DNA of 64,000 nt from Atrina japonica (taxonomy: Eukaryota > Mollusca > Bivalvia > Pterioida > Pinnidae), in the NCBI GenBank assembly GCA_030159075.1, contig BROG01000005.1, forward strand, positions 3,484,001 to 3,548,000, in the 5' to 3' direction. Below, one piece after another: positions 1-11,326 of this stretch. Numbering within the stretch: the first letter of the stretch is position 1; every line of letters begins with the position of its first letter. The position numbers were made by a program, and so were the translations under genes. Below the pieces are notes generated by a model. The model saw only the letters and a list, made by a program, of their open reading frames with translations, was not told where the DNA came from and did no database searches.

Positions 1-446
1 TTTAATTTATTGAACAATAGATGTACTGATGTTTATGCAATCTAATGAAGCTTAACTTCCAACTACGGTATTGACATTAATGTCCACAAAATTATTTTGT
101 AGTAGAGCTTTTTACTTCAGTGTGCTGTGCATTGTTCTGCGCCATAATATTAATATTCCTGCTATTCTCACAGCCTATCCTTTCAACCTCATCCAAGTGT
201 TTGAAAACTTTTACCTGCAAATTTCTAAAAACCGAAATACAAAAAACTAAGATAGTTTAGTAGTAACTAAGATAGTGATAATTTACAATTACTTAAAACG
301 AAGAGATATTTATAAAACATAGAATTTAAACAGTGGATTTGTTTTAATCACACAATAATACTAGATCTATTATATATTATAAACAGAATACCAAAGTTAT
401 AGTTTTACAAAAAGGCAAGGACAAATTCTCAAGACGATCGTTTCTG

Positions 447-838
447 TTTGTTTGTTGTTGTTTAAAGTCCCACTCAAGAATATTTCACTCATAAGGAGAC
501 GTCACCAGATACCGATGAAAGGCTTCAAATTTTGGCCTATGCTCGGCACTTACGGCCATTGAGAAGTGAGGGCGCCGACCCACCTATTGTGACTCATACG
601 TAGACTTCACCAAATGCCGGTGAAGGGCTTCAAATTTTGGCCTTTGCTCGGCACTTACGTCCATTGAGCAGTGTGGGTTCTTTAACGTGCCGACACCTAT
701 TGTGACACGAGACCTCGGTTTTTACCGTCTCATCCGATGGACAGGAAACCAACCAACCCGCCGACTGGACTCAAACACACGACCTCACGATCAAGAGTCG
801 AGCGCGCTACCGACTGAGCCAGGTCGGCTCTCATGGTC
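447..838 (-). repeat. tRNA-derived SINE, minus strand
   Basis: On the minus strand the tRNA-like head lies at about 764-835, with an A-box-like TGGCTCAGTCGGTAGCGC and a B-box-like GTTTGAGTCC. The body runs down to a tail reading GTGGGACTTTAAACAAC followed by an A/C-rich stretch. The body words around 540-690 (TTACGGCCATTGAG, TTTGAAGCCCTTCA) recur at 25466-25737, which shows a dispersed family. The piece at 540-690 is itself partly duplicated. It is a polymerase III retroposon, not a functional tRNA gene, because the head has diverged. Confidence 0.75.
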
Positions 839-879
839 GTTTCTGTAAATAAGATCATCATTGAGCTTAAGGTGACTAT

Positions 880-1887
880 AGTTCAGCAAATCTTGATTCT
901 GGTAGTAACAACCTACGAAGAATATACTTCTCGTGTATATTGTACTTCACATAACAAACCTTGATCAACTCCTGCTTTGTTAATACAGGATCGTTCCGTC
1001 CTCTGTAGTATAGGCTAGGTATACCTACTCTCCTGGCAAAACAAGTTACATCATTTTGTAGCACATTGTTAGACGTTTGTCCACCTCCTATAATTCCGAT
1101 TTTTGTGCGGTGAGTGTGCTAACATAAAATGTGTCCTACGGAAATGCATATTTCTCGTCGGGATGCTGCAGGAGACTTATTTCGAGGTTTTCGTGCCGTT
1201 CAAACAGGGATTTCTCCGATCCCAGTTTGGCAGCGTGTGGTGAATTTTCAAGTGAATGTAACTTTTGGGATCACCATTAACACCACTTGTTTTGGTTGCT
1301 ATTACAGTTGCAATGCTCTCTGGCTCAGTATACATTCCATTTTCGCCAAAAATTGATTAGAATATTCTCCCCCGAGTTGCCTTGATAAACCTCGGATTTG
1401 TAACCACTGCTTTTATAGCACAGAAGATGGCGGTGTAGTGGTATAATTCATCTTGTACATCCACGTTCATAATTTTCTTATGTTACTTATTGTATTTCAA
1501 GGTGGATAATTTGACATGTAATTTTAGATATTGGATCTCCCTTCTGCCACTGAGGGTTGAGCTGAGCAACTCTTTTCACGTCGTTCAAATAGGCCACTCT
1601 TTGAACCATCTATCATATCGCACTAACGCCACTGCGTGTGTCGATCTTCAAGAAGAATCAAGTTATGCACAGAAAATTTAATGTCCGCCAGGCACGTGTC
1701 AGGTTTTGTATCTTTAGATTACACAACACCTGCAAAACGTCCTCTGGGCAATGGAAACACATGTTTTAATGAAGTGCAATACACCCGAACCATTTCAAGG
1801 CACTGTTCTCTATATTTTTTCTTCATCCATTCTGTTTGCAAAAATTTCATTTCATGCATGACTTTACCTACAGTAACTTTAATGTAA
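880..1887 (-). pseudogene. Decayed, unrecognised coding sequence
   Basis: Several stretches on the minus strand read like protein but lie in different frames and are interrupted by stops. One runs from about 1460 down to 1170 and contains AIKAVVTNPRFIKATRGRIF, then an in-frame stop, then YIHLKIHHTLPNWDRRN. A second, at about 1110-960, contains VGIPSLYYRGRNDPVLTKQE. A third, near 1860-1740, contains LKHVFPLPRGRFAGV. I do not recognise the family. It could be a decayed transposon or viral gene, or a processed pseudogene. Alternatively the 960-1110 part could be a genuine short exon, since it is followed by a GT dinucleotide. Confidence 0.35.
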
Positions 1888-1984
1888 ATGTTAATATCGT
1901 CGATTTTTTTCTTAATTTCTATCTATCACACACACTCAGCCTTTTAAAGTGTTGTTCAGAACAGTAACCGGTGAATTTTTGTAT

Positions 1985-2210
1985 GGAAAGAAATGATTTT
2001 TGTGGAAATAAGATCAGGTCCAGTGTGGAATGGATATACACACAGTAAGGTTGAATTAATCAATTGCATGTGGATAAATGCCAAATTAGGATTCTCAAGC
2101 AATTTTCACAAAATACGTCTGTATAAAAGAATTTAAGAATTGTTATGCCTGAGTATATTTCTTTTTTGTTATTGTATATCAATCTAAGTAGTAAAAAAGC
2201 CCCTTTAAAT
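1985..2210. repeat. MITE family A, partial copy
   Basis: Shares its body with the copies at 4593-4919 and 41152-41503: the words TCAGGTCCAGTGTGG and CAAGCAATTTTCACAAAATA, and an end in GCCCCTTTAAAT. The left terminus is not clearly preserved here. Confidence 0.6.
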
Positions 2211-3750
2211 AAAATTGCTCGTTTTCTTATTTTTGAAGTTTCAAATGTTAAAATTGGTATAAGAAAGAATGCTAAAACCTTAATAAAAATTTCAATTCTG
2301 GAAATCGTTTGATAATTCTGGCTAAGGACGAATTCTTTCTATAGAACTTATTTTAGTACTGACAAGTGTTGTAAGCCTTCCATTTGTTCTACAAACCGGT
2401 TTTAAACTGGTTCTGAACTGGCTCAACCGAAGAATTGACAGAAACGATTGTCTTGAGCATTTGTTTTGGCCTCGTTTTTAAAACTATTTTTGGTATTGTT
2501 AATAATATTTTATTCAAAATTCAAACTAGTTTATCAAACCATTCACATAGCCTCATAGGGTGCTTGAACACACTGGCCCCTGTTGCCACATTTGAACTTG
2601 GCCATTTCAAAGATTGGTAAAGTCCATTGTCAGAATTTGGGAGTTATAATTATGAATTTAAATACTGCAAACATTTCATCTGCAACTTGCTCACTCCTGA
2701 ATTATGATAGTAGGCCATGCTATGTATTGATTTGGACGAGTCTAAATGTCACCACAGGTTTATGAAAGAGTTAAAACAATATGGTGGTGAAGACATGGAC
2801 CAGTAGGCCTATTGATTACATTTGTTGCGTCTTCTGGACAGGTTATGTACTCGGGCAGTAAAACTGTAAGCCCTTGCTCATAATGACAGAGGGACATCTT
2901 ACAATATCAAAATTGTGAATTATTTAATTCAGACTCCAGAGATTGATCAACCATCGAACAAATATTCCATCCTTTGGGACATTATGACTTTTGAATTTAA
3001 TTTAGAACTTGTATCATTTTTCAACATACATTTGATACAATGAGTTTATGTATAAAACTTCGGTATCTGATGCTGAAAGCTAAGTTTTTGTATGCCACAG
3101 AGCACACTGTTCTTTGTTCAGTATTGTACCGAGAGGACATATGCCCTCCCACTCAATATGAACTACCAGAAATACAACATTCCGTTTTTTCAACCATTAT
3201 CCATATCCATGTATTTCTCAAAAACTATATTTCTGGATCTGTCGTGTACCGCCGTAAACAAAACAAACAAACAAATCAGGTAAACAATGACAAATAAACA
3301 ACATGTAGTATGTTTATCATAAAAATATCTAATAATTAAATGTCATCTGTATACAGTATATCAGCAATTTAAACAGTTTTTACAAAACATTTCCATAAAA
3401 TATATATAATAGAATAAATGTTACCATGGACAGTTTGTAATCACACGATATTTAATCCACCAATCCTCTGAACTGTACAATCACTTATCACTTGGAATGC
3501 ATAAAAATAATTAAAAACAGAATTGCAAATTGTTTATGATAAAAAGGCTGGGGATCAGCTGATTTGATATACTCTTAAAAACCTGAATATTTTAATTCCA
3601 ATATCATAAAAGTAGCATAGATTGTGACTGGTTTTTTTTGTACGTAAGTATATTAACCATTGTATGCCTACAACAACATACATCCTTATCAGAGATGATA
3701 TCTATAAAGCCCTAGTGTATTTAATGTACATGTATTATTGTACTTAAATC
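2211..3750. other. Intergenic, AT-rich, nothing recognised
   Basis: Only short chance ORFs with no family resemblance, plus a short CAAACAAACAAA run near 3256. I see no exon, repeat array or RNA gene here. Confidence 0.5.
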
Positions 3751-3961
3751 AATGGGACTAATTCATGTATCACGTGATACACGATAACAATTGTGCGGTA
3801 CTGTTGTTTCTTTTAGTGATGGAATGGTGCTAGAAGACGATTTCCCGTGCTTACGTCATTTTAGCGGGAAGATTACGTAGAGTTACGTTCCATCACCATT
3901 AGAGATACTACTGTCGCAAAAACGTTAGTGGCTATCGCGTGGTACATGAATCAGTCCCATT
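3751..3961. repeat. MITE family B with terminal inverted repeats
   Basis: The left end AATGGGACTAATTCATGTA is mirrored by the right end TACATGAATCAGTCCCATT, giving a 211-bp foldback element. A second nested inverted pair (TGATGGAATGGTGC against GTTCCATCACCATTAG) brackets a CpG-rich core. No ORF is present, so it is a non-autonomous DNA element. Confidence 0.8.
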
Positions 3962-4205
3962 CACTTTGATAAAATTAATCAATTCACATACACACACACA
4001 CACACAAATTCAGAGAGAAGGATTACCTTTCAATATAAAATGACTACCAATAACAATTTGGATACAATCAAGAATTTGTGTGTTACAAAATATAGAGGGA
4101 CTAGCTTTAACAGTGGGTGTCAAGTTACACAGTAAAAATTCATAAAATGGGAAAACTTATAACAACAAAAAGAAAATGGTCAAAATTAGATATCTTCCAA
4201 TCAAA

Positions 4206-4447
4206 ACTAATAATGTAATCTAGTTGATGATTGGACATGCCTTGTTGATACACAACTAATAATGTAACATTGTTGATGATTGGACAAGCCTCAATGATAC
4301 ACCACTAATAATGTAATCCTGTCAATGATTGGACAAACATCAATGATACACAACTAATAATGTAACCTTGCTGTTGACTGGACAAGCCTCAATGATACAC
4401 AACTAATAATACCACCTTGTCAATGATTGGACAAGCCTCAATGATAC
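4206..4447. repeat. 49-bp minisatellite, five copies
   Basis: Each unit begins ACTAATAATGTAA and contains GATTGGACAAGCCTCAATGA. The copies are at 49-bp spacing (4206, 4255, 4304 and onward) and are imperfect. Confidence 0.85.
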
Positions 4448-4592
4448 AAATGTAAAACTGTCTTGGTACTAACACAACAATCAATGCCTTTTTATCTGTG
4501 ACCTGGTTAATGTGAATGTTTGTGAACATGATGAGCTGACATAGATGAGAAGATAAAGTTGGACTAAAGTGATGTTTATAGGTAGATCCATT

Positions 4593-4919
4593 TAAAGGGG
4601 CATTAGCTGTGTTTACCAGAAACAGTTGATTTGATGTAAAATAACAGTTAAGTGCTATAAACAAGCATCGAAAATCTTATATTCTTATATACTTTGTGAA
4701 AATAATGTCAGGTCCAGTGTGATATGCGTATATGTATGAATTAATTGAAAGTGAATGATTGCCAAACTGGGTTTCTAAAGCAATTTTCACAAGATATAGG
4801 AATTTAAGAATTTTTATGCTTTTCTAGATCTTTTGTTTTTTGTTATTGTATATCAATCTACCTAGTTAAAAAGAGAAACGAAATTAAAAGAAAAAACACA
4901 CAGTTAATGCCCCTTTGAA
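4593..4919. repeat. MITE family A, full copy
   Basis: The left end AAAGGGGCATTAGCTGTGTT is matched inversely by the right end ACACAGTTAATGCCCCTTT. An internal inverted pair (TTTTGTGAAAATAA against CAATTTTCACAAGATATA) gives a second stem. The body is shared with 41152-41503 and 1985-2210. Confidence 0.8.
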
Positions 4920-4992
4920 ATAGTTTTTATTTGCAACGCAGAAAATATCAGAATATAGCTAATTTTGTGGTTCTCTCTTTATAAGAGTCATA

Positions 4993-5529
4993 TCACAATA
5001 TAACATACACTTGTATCAAACCACAATGTATTATACACCATACACTTGTATCAAATCACAATACATTGTATACCATACACTTGTATCAAATTACAATATA
5101 TTATAAACCATACATTTGTATCAAATCACAATATATTATAACCATACATTTGTATCAAATCACAATACATTGTATATCATACACTTGTATCAAATCACAA
5201 TACATTGTATATCATACACTTGTATCAAATCACAATATATTGTATATCATACACTTGTATCAAATCACAATACATTGTATATCATACACTTGTATCAAAT
5301 CACAATATATTATAACCATACACTTGTAACAAATCACAATACATTGTATATCATACACTTGTATCAAATCACAATATATTGTATACCATACACTTGTATC
5401 AAATCACAATACATTGTATATCATACACTTGTATCAAATCACAATACATTATATACCATACACTTGTATCAAATCACAATATATCATACACTTGTATCAA
5501 ATCACAATATATCATACACTTGTAACAAA
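4993..5529. repeat. 35-bp minisatellite
   Basis: About 15 copies of a unit built on CATACACTTGTATCAAATCA followed by CAATACATTGTATAT, with a few shortened units near 5310 and 5480. The ORFs crossing it (5066-5329, 5116-5610) are products of the repetition. Confidence 0.9.
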
Positions 5530-5618
5530 ATTTTAAGCATGCTATTTTGTTTGTTTATCATCAATGTTCCTATGAAACATTTCAACAGAGATATTATACT
5601 CAAAAGGTAAACAAAAGT

Positions 5619-5750
5619 ACAGTGGAACCTGTCTGGTCTCTTACATATGGTTCTATACTTTTTAATTATTTATCAAGAGACTGGAAGTTTATGGTCTGAA
5701 AAGTCAGGTGGTCTCCTAAGCAAGGTTGTCTTTAGGCGAGGTTCCAGTTC
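5619..5750. repeat. Small AGTGGAACC-ended inverted-repeat element
   Basis: The left end TACAGTGGAACCTGTCTGGT is mirrored by GCGAGGTTCCAGTTCATT near 5737-5754. Such CAGTGGAACC termini are typical of non-autonomous pogo/Tigger-like elements (family knowledge). Similar ends bound the element at 11639-12187. Confidence 0.5.
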
Positions 5751-5754
5751 ATTG

Positions 5755-6304
5755 GTACATGTACTTCTTCTGTAGATGATTAGTGGTACCGGATATTTTG
5801 TGAGTTTGGTCTTGATTAAATTTAATTATTTAGAGATTGTGGAAGTATTTTGAACAGTGACAGCAACTGTTATTCTAGGTTTAAAAGTGATATCAAAAGG
5901 TCATAGGATATGGAGATTTTTTACTCCTTGATTAAGAAAGGAAATCTTTGTCTAGGCTTGTTATCAGATCTGAAAATTCTGTGTATGACTTGCTTTCTCA
6001 TGACAACAGTCCATGAATTTGAGGGTTTACTATGCAGAGGTTCTGTTTTACTATATACAGCATGGTGATTAACATTGACGTTCTACAGCTGTAATCTAAT
6101 CCATACAGTCAACAGCATGGAGAGTCTAAATGACAACTTGGCATAGTTGTTTTCTAACCTGAAAATTGATTTAGAAAGCCTATGTCCAGAGATTCTGTCA
6201 CAAGTTATTTGGCAAGGTAATTGATATTGCTAGTTTTGAATTCTATACAATGCTTACGGATTTTCTCTTAGCCCTAATTTTACTCAAACAAATTTTAAAA
6301 CATT
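5755..6304. other. Unique AT-rich spacer
   Basis: No exon, repeat or RNA gene could be supported between the small inverted-repeat element and the 58-bp array. Confidence 0.5.
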
Positions 6305-7835
6305 GGATAGGTCAATCAAGTTGATACCTGCCTGTAGTATAGGTCACATGTTGTCCATGAAACTGGATAGGTCAATCATTGATATATTCCTCTAGTCTAG
6401 GTCACATGTTGTCCATGACATTGGATAGGTCAATCATTGATATATTCCTCTAGTCTAGGTCACATGTTGTCCATGACACTAGATAGGTCAATCACTAATA
6501 CCTTCCTGTAGTCTAGGTCACATGTTGTCCATGACGATGGATAGGTCAATCACTAATACCTTCCTGTAGTCTAGGTCACATGTTGTCCATGACGATGGAT
6601 AGGTCAATCAATAATACCTTCCTGATGTCTAGGTCACATGTTGTCCATGAAACTGGATAGGTCAATCATTGATACCTTCTTGTAGTCTAGGTCACATGTT
6701 GTCCATGACACTGGATAGGTCAATCACTAATACCTTCCTGTAGTCTAGGTCACATGTTGTCCATCATTGATACCTTCCTGTAGTCTAGGTCACATGTTGT
6801 CCATAACAATGGATAGGTCAATCAATAATACCTTCCTGATGTCTAGGTTACATGTTGTCCATGAAACTGGATAGGTCAATCATTGATATATTCCTCTAGT
6901 CTAGGTCACATGTTGTCCATGACATTGGATAGGTCAATCATTGATATATTCCTCTAGTCTAGGTCACATGTTGTCCATCACACTAGATAGGTAATCACTA
7001 ATACCTTCCTGTAGTCTAGGTCACATGTTGTCCATGACGATGGATAGGTCAATCACTAATACCTTCCTGTAGTCTAGGTCACATGTTGTCCATGACGATG
7101 GATAGGTCAATCAATAATACCTTCCTGATGTCTAGGTCACATGTTGTCCATGAAACTGGATAGGTCAATCATTGATACCTTCTTGTAGTCTAGGTCACAT
7201 GTTGTCCATGACACTGGATAGGTCAATCACTAATACCTTCCTGTAGTCTAGGTCACATGTTGTCCATCATTGATACCTTCCTGTAGTCTAGGTCACATGT
7301 TGTCCATGACACTAGATAGGTCAATCACTAATACCTTCCTGTAGTCTAGGTCACATGTTGTCCATAACAATGGATAGGTCAATCAATAATACCTTCCTGA
7401 TGTCTAGGTTACATGTTGTCCATGACAATGGATAGGTCAATCATTGATACCTTCTTGTAGTCTAGGTCACATGTTGTCAATGACACTAGATAGGTCAATC
7501 ACTAATACCTTCCTGTAGTCTAGGTCACATGTTGTCCATGACAATGGATAGGTCAATCATTGGTATATTCCTCCAGTCTAGGTCACATGTTGTCCATCAT
7601 TGATACCTTCCTGTAGTCTAGGTCACATGTTGTCCATGACAATGGATAGGTCAATCACTAATACCTTCTTGTAGTCTAGGTTACATGTTGTCCATGACAT
7701 TGGATAGGTCAATCATTGATATCTTACTCTAGTCTATGTCACATTTTATCAATGACAATGGATAGGTCATTCATTGATATCTTCCTGTAGTCTATGTCAC
7801 ATGTTGTACATGATGTTGGATAGGTCAATCATTCA
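6305..7835. repeat. 58-bp minisatellite with higher-order structure
   Basis: About 26 copies of a unit with GGATAGGTCAATCA and TAGTCTAGGTCACATGTTGT. Variant units (TATATTCCTCTAG, ACCTTCCTGTAG, ACCTTCCTGATG types, and shortened units lacking GACACTGGATAGGTCAA) recur in the same order in a block starting at 6365 and again at about 6868. This implies duplication of a block of roughly 500 bp. Confidence 0.9.
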
Positions 7836-8397
7836 CCATTAAAAACACATTTGGAATGGTCTAAATAATTGATTTACAGAAGAATCCATTGTTTTTCAGG
7901 GGTTGATGTGTTAAACACATCTGACAAGAATGGGATTTCGGTGGAGTGGGAAAAAAAAGTGTACTAATAAAACACAAAACAGTATCTTATCAGTTTGTAA
8001 GATCAAATTTGATGGTCTCAATTTGTATAAATATTCCAATAAAACAAAGAACTGCTAGAACAAACAGACAAATTGCTGGATACCAAATACGGCTTTTCCA
8101 ATATGACGAAGTGATAAGCATAAGTACAGCTCGTCTGTCTGAAATACATAGAAAAAAATATATTCAGCTGTTACACCAAAATAACTAAGTATCATTAAGC
8201 AATTCACCTCTAAAGACACATTTGAACTGGTCTTAAGTAAATGATTTACAAAAGAGTACATTGTGATTTAGGGGTTGTTGAGTTAAGTGAATTTTTTCTA
8301 CATCGTACATGCAACTGTAGAATATAAAACATTGAAAGTCAAAATGAAGAATTACCAATGGATAATCTAATTTCAAGAATATGACAAACTGGTTATC
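7836..8397. other. Spacer with two related 90-bp segments
   Basis: Segments near 7842-7935 and 8205-8290 share words such as ACACATTTG, TGATTTACA and GGGGTTG, so they are old duplicates. No gene is supported. Confidence 0.4.
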
Positions 8398-9662
8398 TGA
8401 CCACTCTTTATGTAAGTGACCACTCTGTCTGTATGTGACCACTATGTATGTATGTAAGTGACCACTCTGTCTGTATGTATGTGACCACTCTGTATGTATG
8501 TAATCACTCTGTCTGTATGTGACCACTCTGTATGTAAGTGACCACTCTGTATGTGACCACTCTGTATGTATGTAATCACTCTGTCTGTATGTGACCACTC
8601 TGTATGTATGTAATCACTCTGTCTGTATGTGACCACTCTGTATGTATGTAATCACTCTGTCTGTATGTGACCACTCTGTATGTAAGTGACCACTCTGTCT
8701 GCATGTATGTGACCACTCTGTATGTATGTGACCACTCTGTCTGTATGTATGTGATCACTCTGTCTGTATGTGACCACTCTGTCTGTATGTATGTGATCAC
8801 TCTGTCTGCATGTAAGTGACCACTCTGTATGTATGTGACCACTCTGTCTGTATGTATGTGATCACTCTGTCTGTATGTGACCACTCTGTCTGTATGTAAG
8901 TGACCACTCTGTATGTATGTGATCACTCTGTCTGTATGTATGTGACCACTCTGTATGTATGTGATCACTCTGTATGTATGTGACCACTCTGTCTGTATGT
9001 AAGTGACCACTCGGTCTGTATGTAAGTGACCACTCGGTCTGTATGTAAGTGACCACTCTGTCTGTATGTAAGTGACCACTCTGTATGTATGTGATCACTC
9101 TGTCTGTATGTATGTGACCACTCTGTATGTAAGTGACCACTCTGTCTGTATGTAAGTGACCACTCTGTCTGTATGTATGTGACCACTCTGTCTGTATGTA
9201 TGTGACCACTGTGTATGTACGTGACCACTCTGTATGTACGTGACCACTCTGTCTGTATGTATATGACCACTCTGTCTGTATGTATGTGATCACTCGGTCT
9301 GTATCTATGTGACCACTCAGTTCATATGTATGTGGCCACTCTTTCTGTATGTATCTGACCACTTGGTCTGTGACTATGTGACCACTTAGTCTATATGTAT
9401 GTGACCACTCAGTCTATATGTATGTGATCACTTGGTCTGTATGTATGTGACCACTATTTCTATATGTAAATGACCACTCAGTCTATATGTATGTGACCAC
9501 TCGGTCTGTATGTATGTGACCCCTCTTTCTATATGTAAATGACCACTCAGTCTCCATGTATGTGACCACTCGGTCTGTATGTATGTGACCCCTCTTTCTA
9601 TATGTAAATGACCACTCAGTCTATATGTATGTGAACACTCGGTTTATATTTATGTGACCACT
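8398..9662. repeat. Compound 16-24-bp minisatellite
   Basis: Irregular tandem units combining GTGACCACTCTG with TCTGTATGTATGT or TATGTAAGT spacers. The array is degenerate to the right of 9280 (GTGACCACTCAGTCTATAT variants). The overlapping minus-strand ORFs of 100-167 residues in different frames are repeat artefacts. Confidence 0.9.
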
Positions 9663-10184
9663 TATAGTCTTGATTGATTCATACCAGACAGTAATTCACT
9701 AGTGTCTACCTCTTAAGTAACTGACTGTAAATCACATTTATTCACATAAGTCAAGCTTCATCACTTTAATTACTTTGACTGCAGTTATCAAACAACTTGA
9801 ATTTAATTCAGAGTGAGTGGAACTAATTATGTTGCCTTTTATCTGTAAACAGGTAAAACTACACTTGAAGGAAACTATTTATCAATGAGATTTATCTACA
9901 AAATGCTAAAAGCAGACATTTTAGACATATAGAGTATTTTCACAGTAATCAAGGTGTAAAAATTCTTTATATACACCAGGCAATGTGCTCAGTCATGCAG
10001 AACTGAAAAGATTTAGAAATCTTAATTTTCCTCACATATACATGAAATGTCACTGTTAAGAATCTGTATCTATAGACATGTTTTGTTAAAATTTAGTCTT
10101 AACATTTGTAATTCTATCTCATTTTTATATGAACATCTACAAATAGTGTTTTTACATTGTAGATGTTGATTTTACATGCATATC
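9663..10184. other. Unique spacer
   Basis: AT-rich sequence separating two array clusters. No exon or element is recognised. Confidence 0.5.
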
Positions 10185-10665
10185 AGGTGTGCTGTTATTT
10201 GATAGAAGCAATGTGTCTTTACTGTGTGCTGTTATTTGATAGAAGTGATGTGTCTTTACTGTGTGCTGTTATTTGATAGAAACAATGTGTCTTTACTGTG
10301 TGCTGTTATTTGATAGAAGCCATGTCTTTACTGTGTGCTGTTATTTGATAGAAGCCATGTCTTTACTGTGTGTGCATGGTGTGTCTTTACTGTGTGTGCT
10401 GTTATTTGATAGAAGCCATGTCTTTACTGTGTGCTGTTATTTGATAGAAGCAATGTGTCTTTACTGTATGCTGTTATTTGATAGAAGTGATGTGTCTTTA
10501 CCGTGTGCTGTTATTTGATAGAAGCAATGTGTCTTTACTGTATGCTGTTATTCGATAGAAGTGATGTGTCTTTACCGTGTGCTGTTATTTGATAGAAGTG
10601 ATGTGTCTTTACTGTTTGTGCTGTTATTTGATAGAAGTGATGTCATTACAGTTTGTGCTTTTAAT
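10185..10665. repeat. 39-bp minisatellite
   Basis: Units read GTGTGCTGTTATTTGATAGA followed by AGCAATGTGTCTTTACT, about 12 copies with small length variants. Toward 10630 they grade into the next array. Confidence 0.88.
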
Positions 10666-11205
10666 ACAAGTCATGTCTTTACTGTTTGTGATTTTTATAG
10701 AGGTCATGTCTTACTGTTTGTGCTTTTAATACAAGTCATGTCTTTCTGTTTGTGATTTTTATAGAGGTTATGTCTTTCTGTTTGTGATTTTTATAGGGGT
10801 CATGTCTTACTGTTTGAAATTTTCATAGAAGTCATGTCTTAACTCCTTGAGCTTTTTCTAGAAATCATGTCTTTACAGTTTGTGATTTTCATAGAAGTCA
10901 TGTTTTTACAGTTTGTGATTTTCATAGAAGTCATGTTTTTACAGTTTGTGATTTTCATAGAAGTCACGTTTTTACAGTTTGTGATTTTCACAGACGTCAT
11001 GTCTTTAATGTTTGTGCTTTTTCTAGAAATCATGTCTTTACAGTTTGTGACTTTCAAAGAAGTCATGTTTTTACAGTTTGTGATTTTCATAGAAGTCATG
11101 TTTTTACAGTTTGTGATTTTCACAGACGTCATGTCTTTACTGTTTGTGCTTTTTATAGAAGTCATGTCTTTACAGTTAGTGATTTTCATAGAAGTCATGT
11201 CTGAA
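10660..11205. repeat. 33-bp minisatellite, open on both strands
   Basis: Units read CATAGAAGTCATGTTTTTAC followed by AGTTTGTGATTTT at 33-bp spacing (10891, 10924 and onward). Because 33 is a multiple of three, both strands show ORFs of about 115 residues made of an 11-residue repeat. I treat these as non-coding. The GATAGAAG core of the 39-bp array and the CATAGAAG core here suggest one array evolved from the other. Confidence 0.88.
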
Positions 11206-11326
11206 ATCTGATGTAGGAACAGAAAGTGCTTATGATGTTCATTAGATATATAAATAATACATATAGGCCTAATTATAGTCTACCCCACTCCGACCTTTTG
11301 ATGGTGACATATAAACAAAAACATAC

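Noticed and set aside
5066..5610. Repetitive 164-residue ORF
   Set aside because: Product of the 35-bp array; no start context or conserved domain.
8233..9362. Minus-strand ORFs of 100-167 residues rich in SGH, TEW and YIQ words
   Set aside because: Translations of the GTGACCACTC minisatellite; several frames open at once and no other coding signal.
10839..11211. Overlapping ORFs of about 115 residues on both strands
   Set aside because: They consist entirely of a 33-bp tandem repeat whose length is a multiple of three, so open frames on both strands are expected without coding function.
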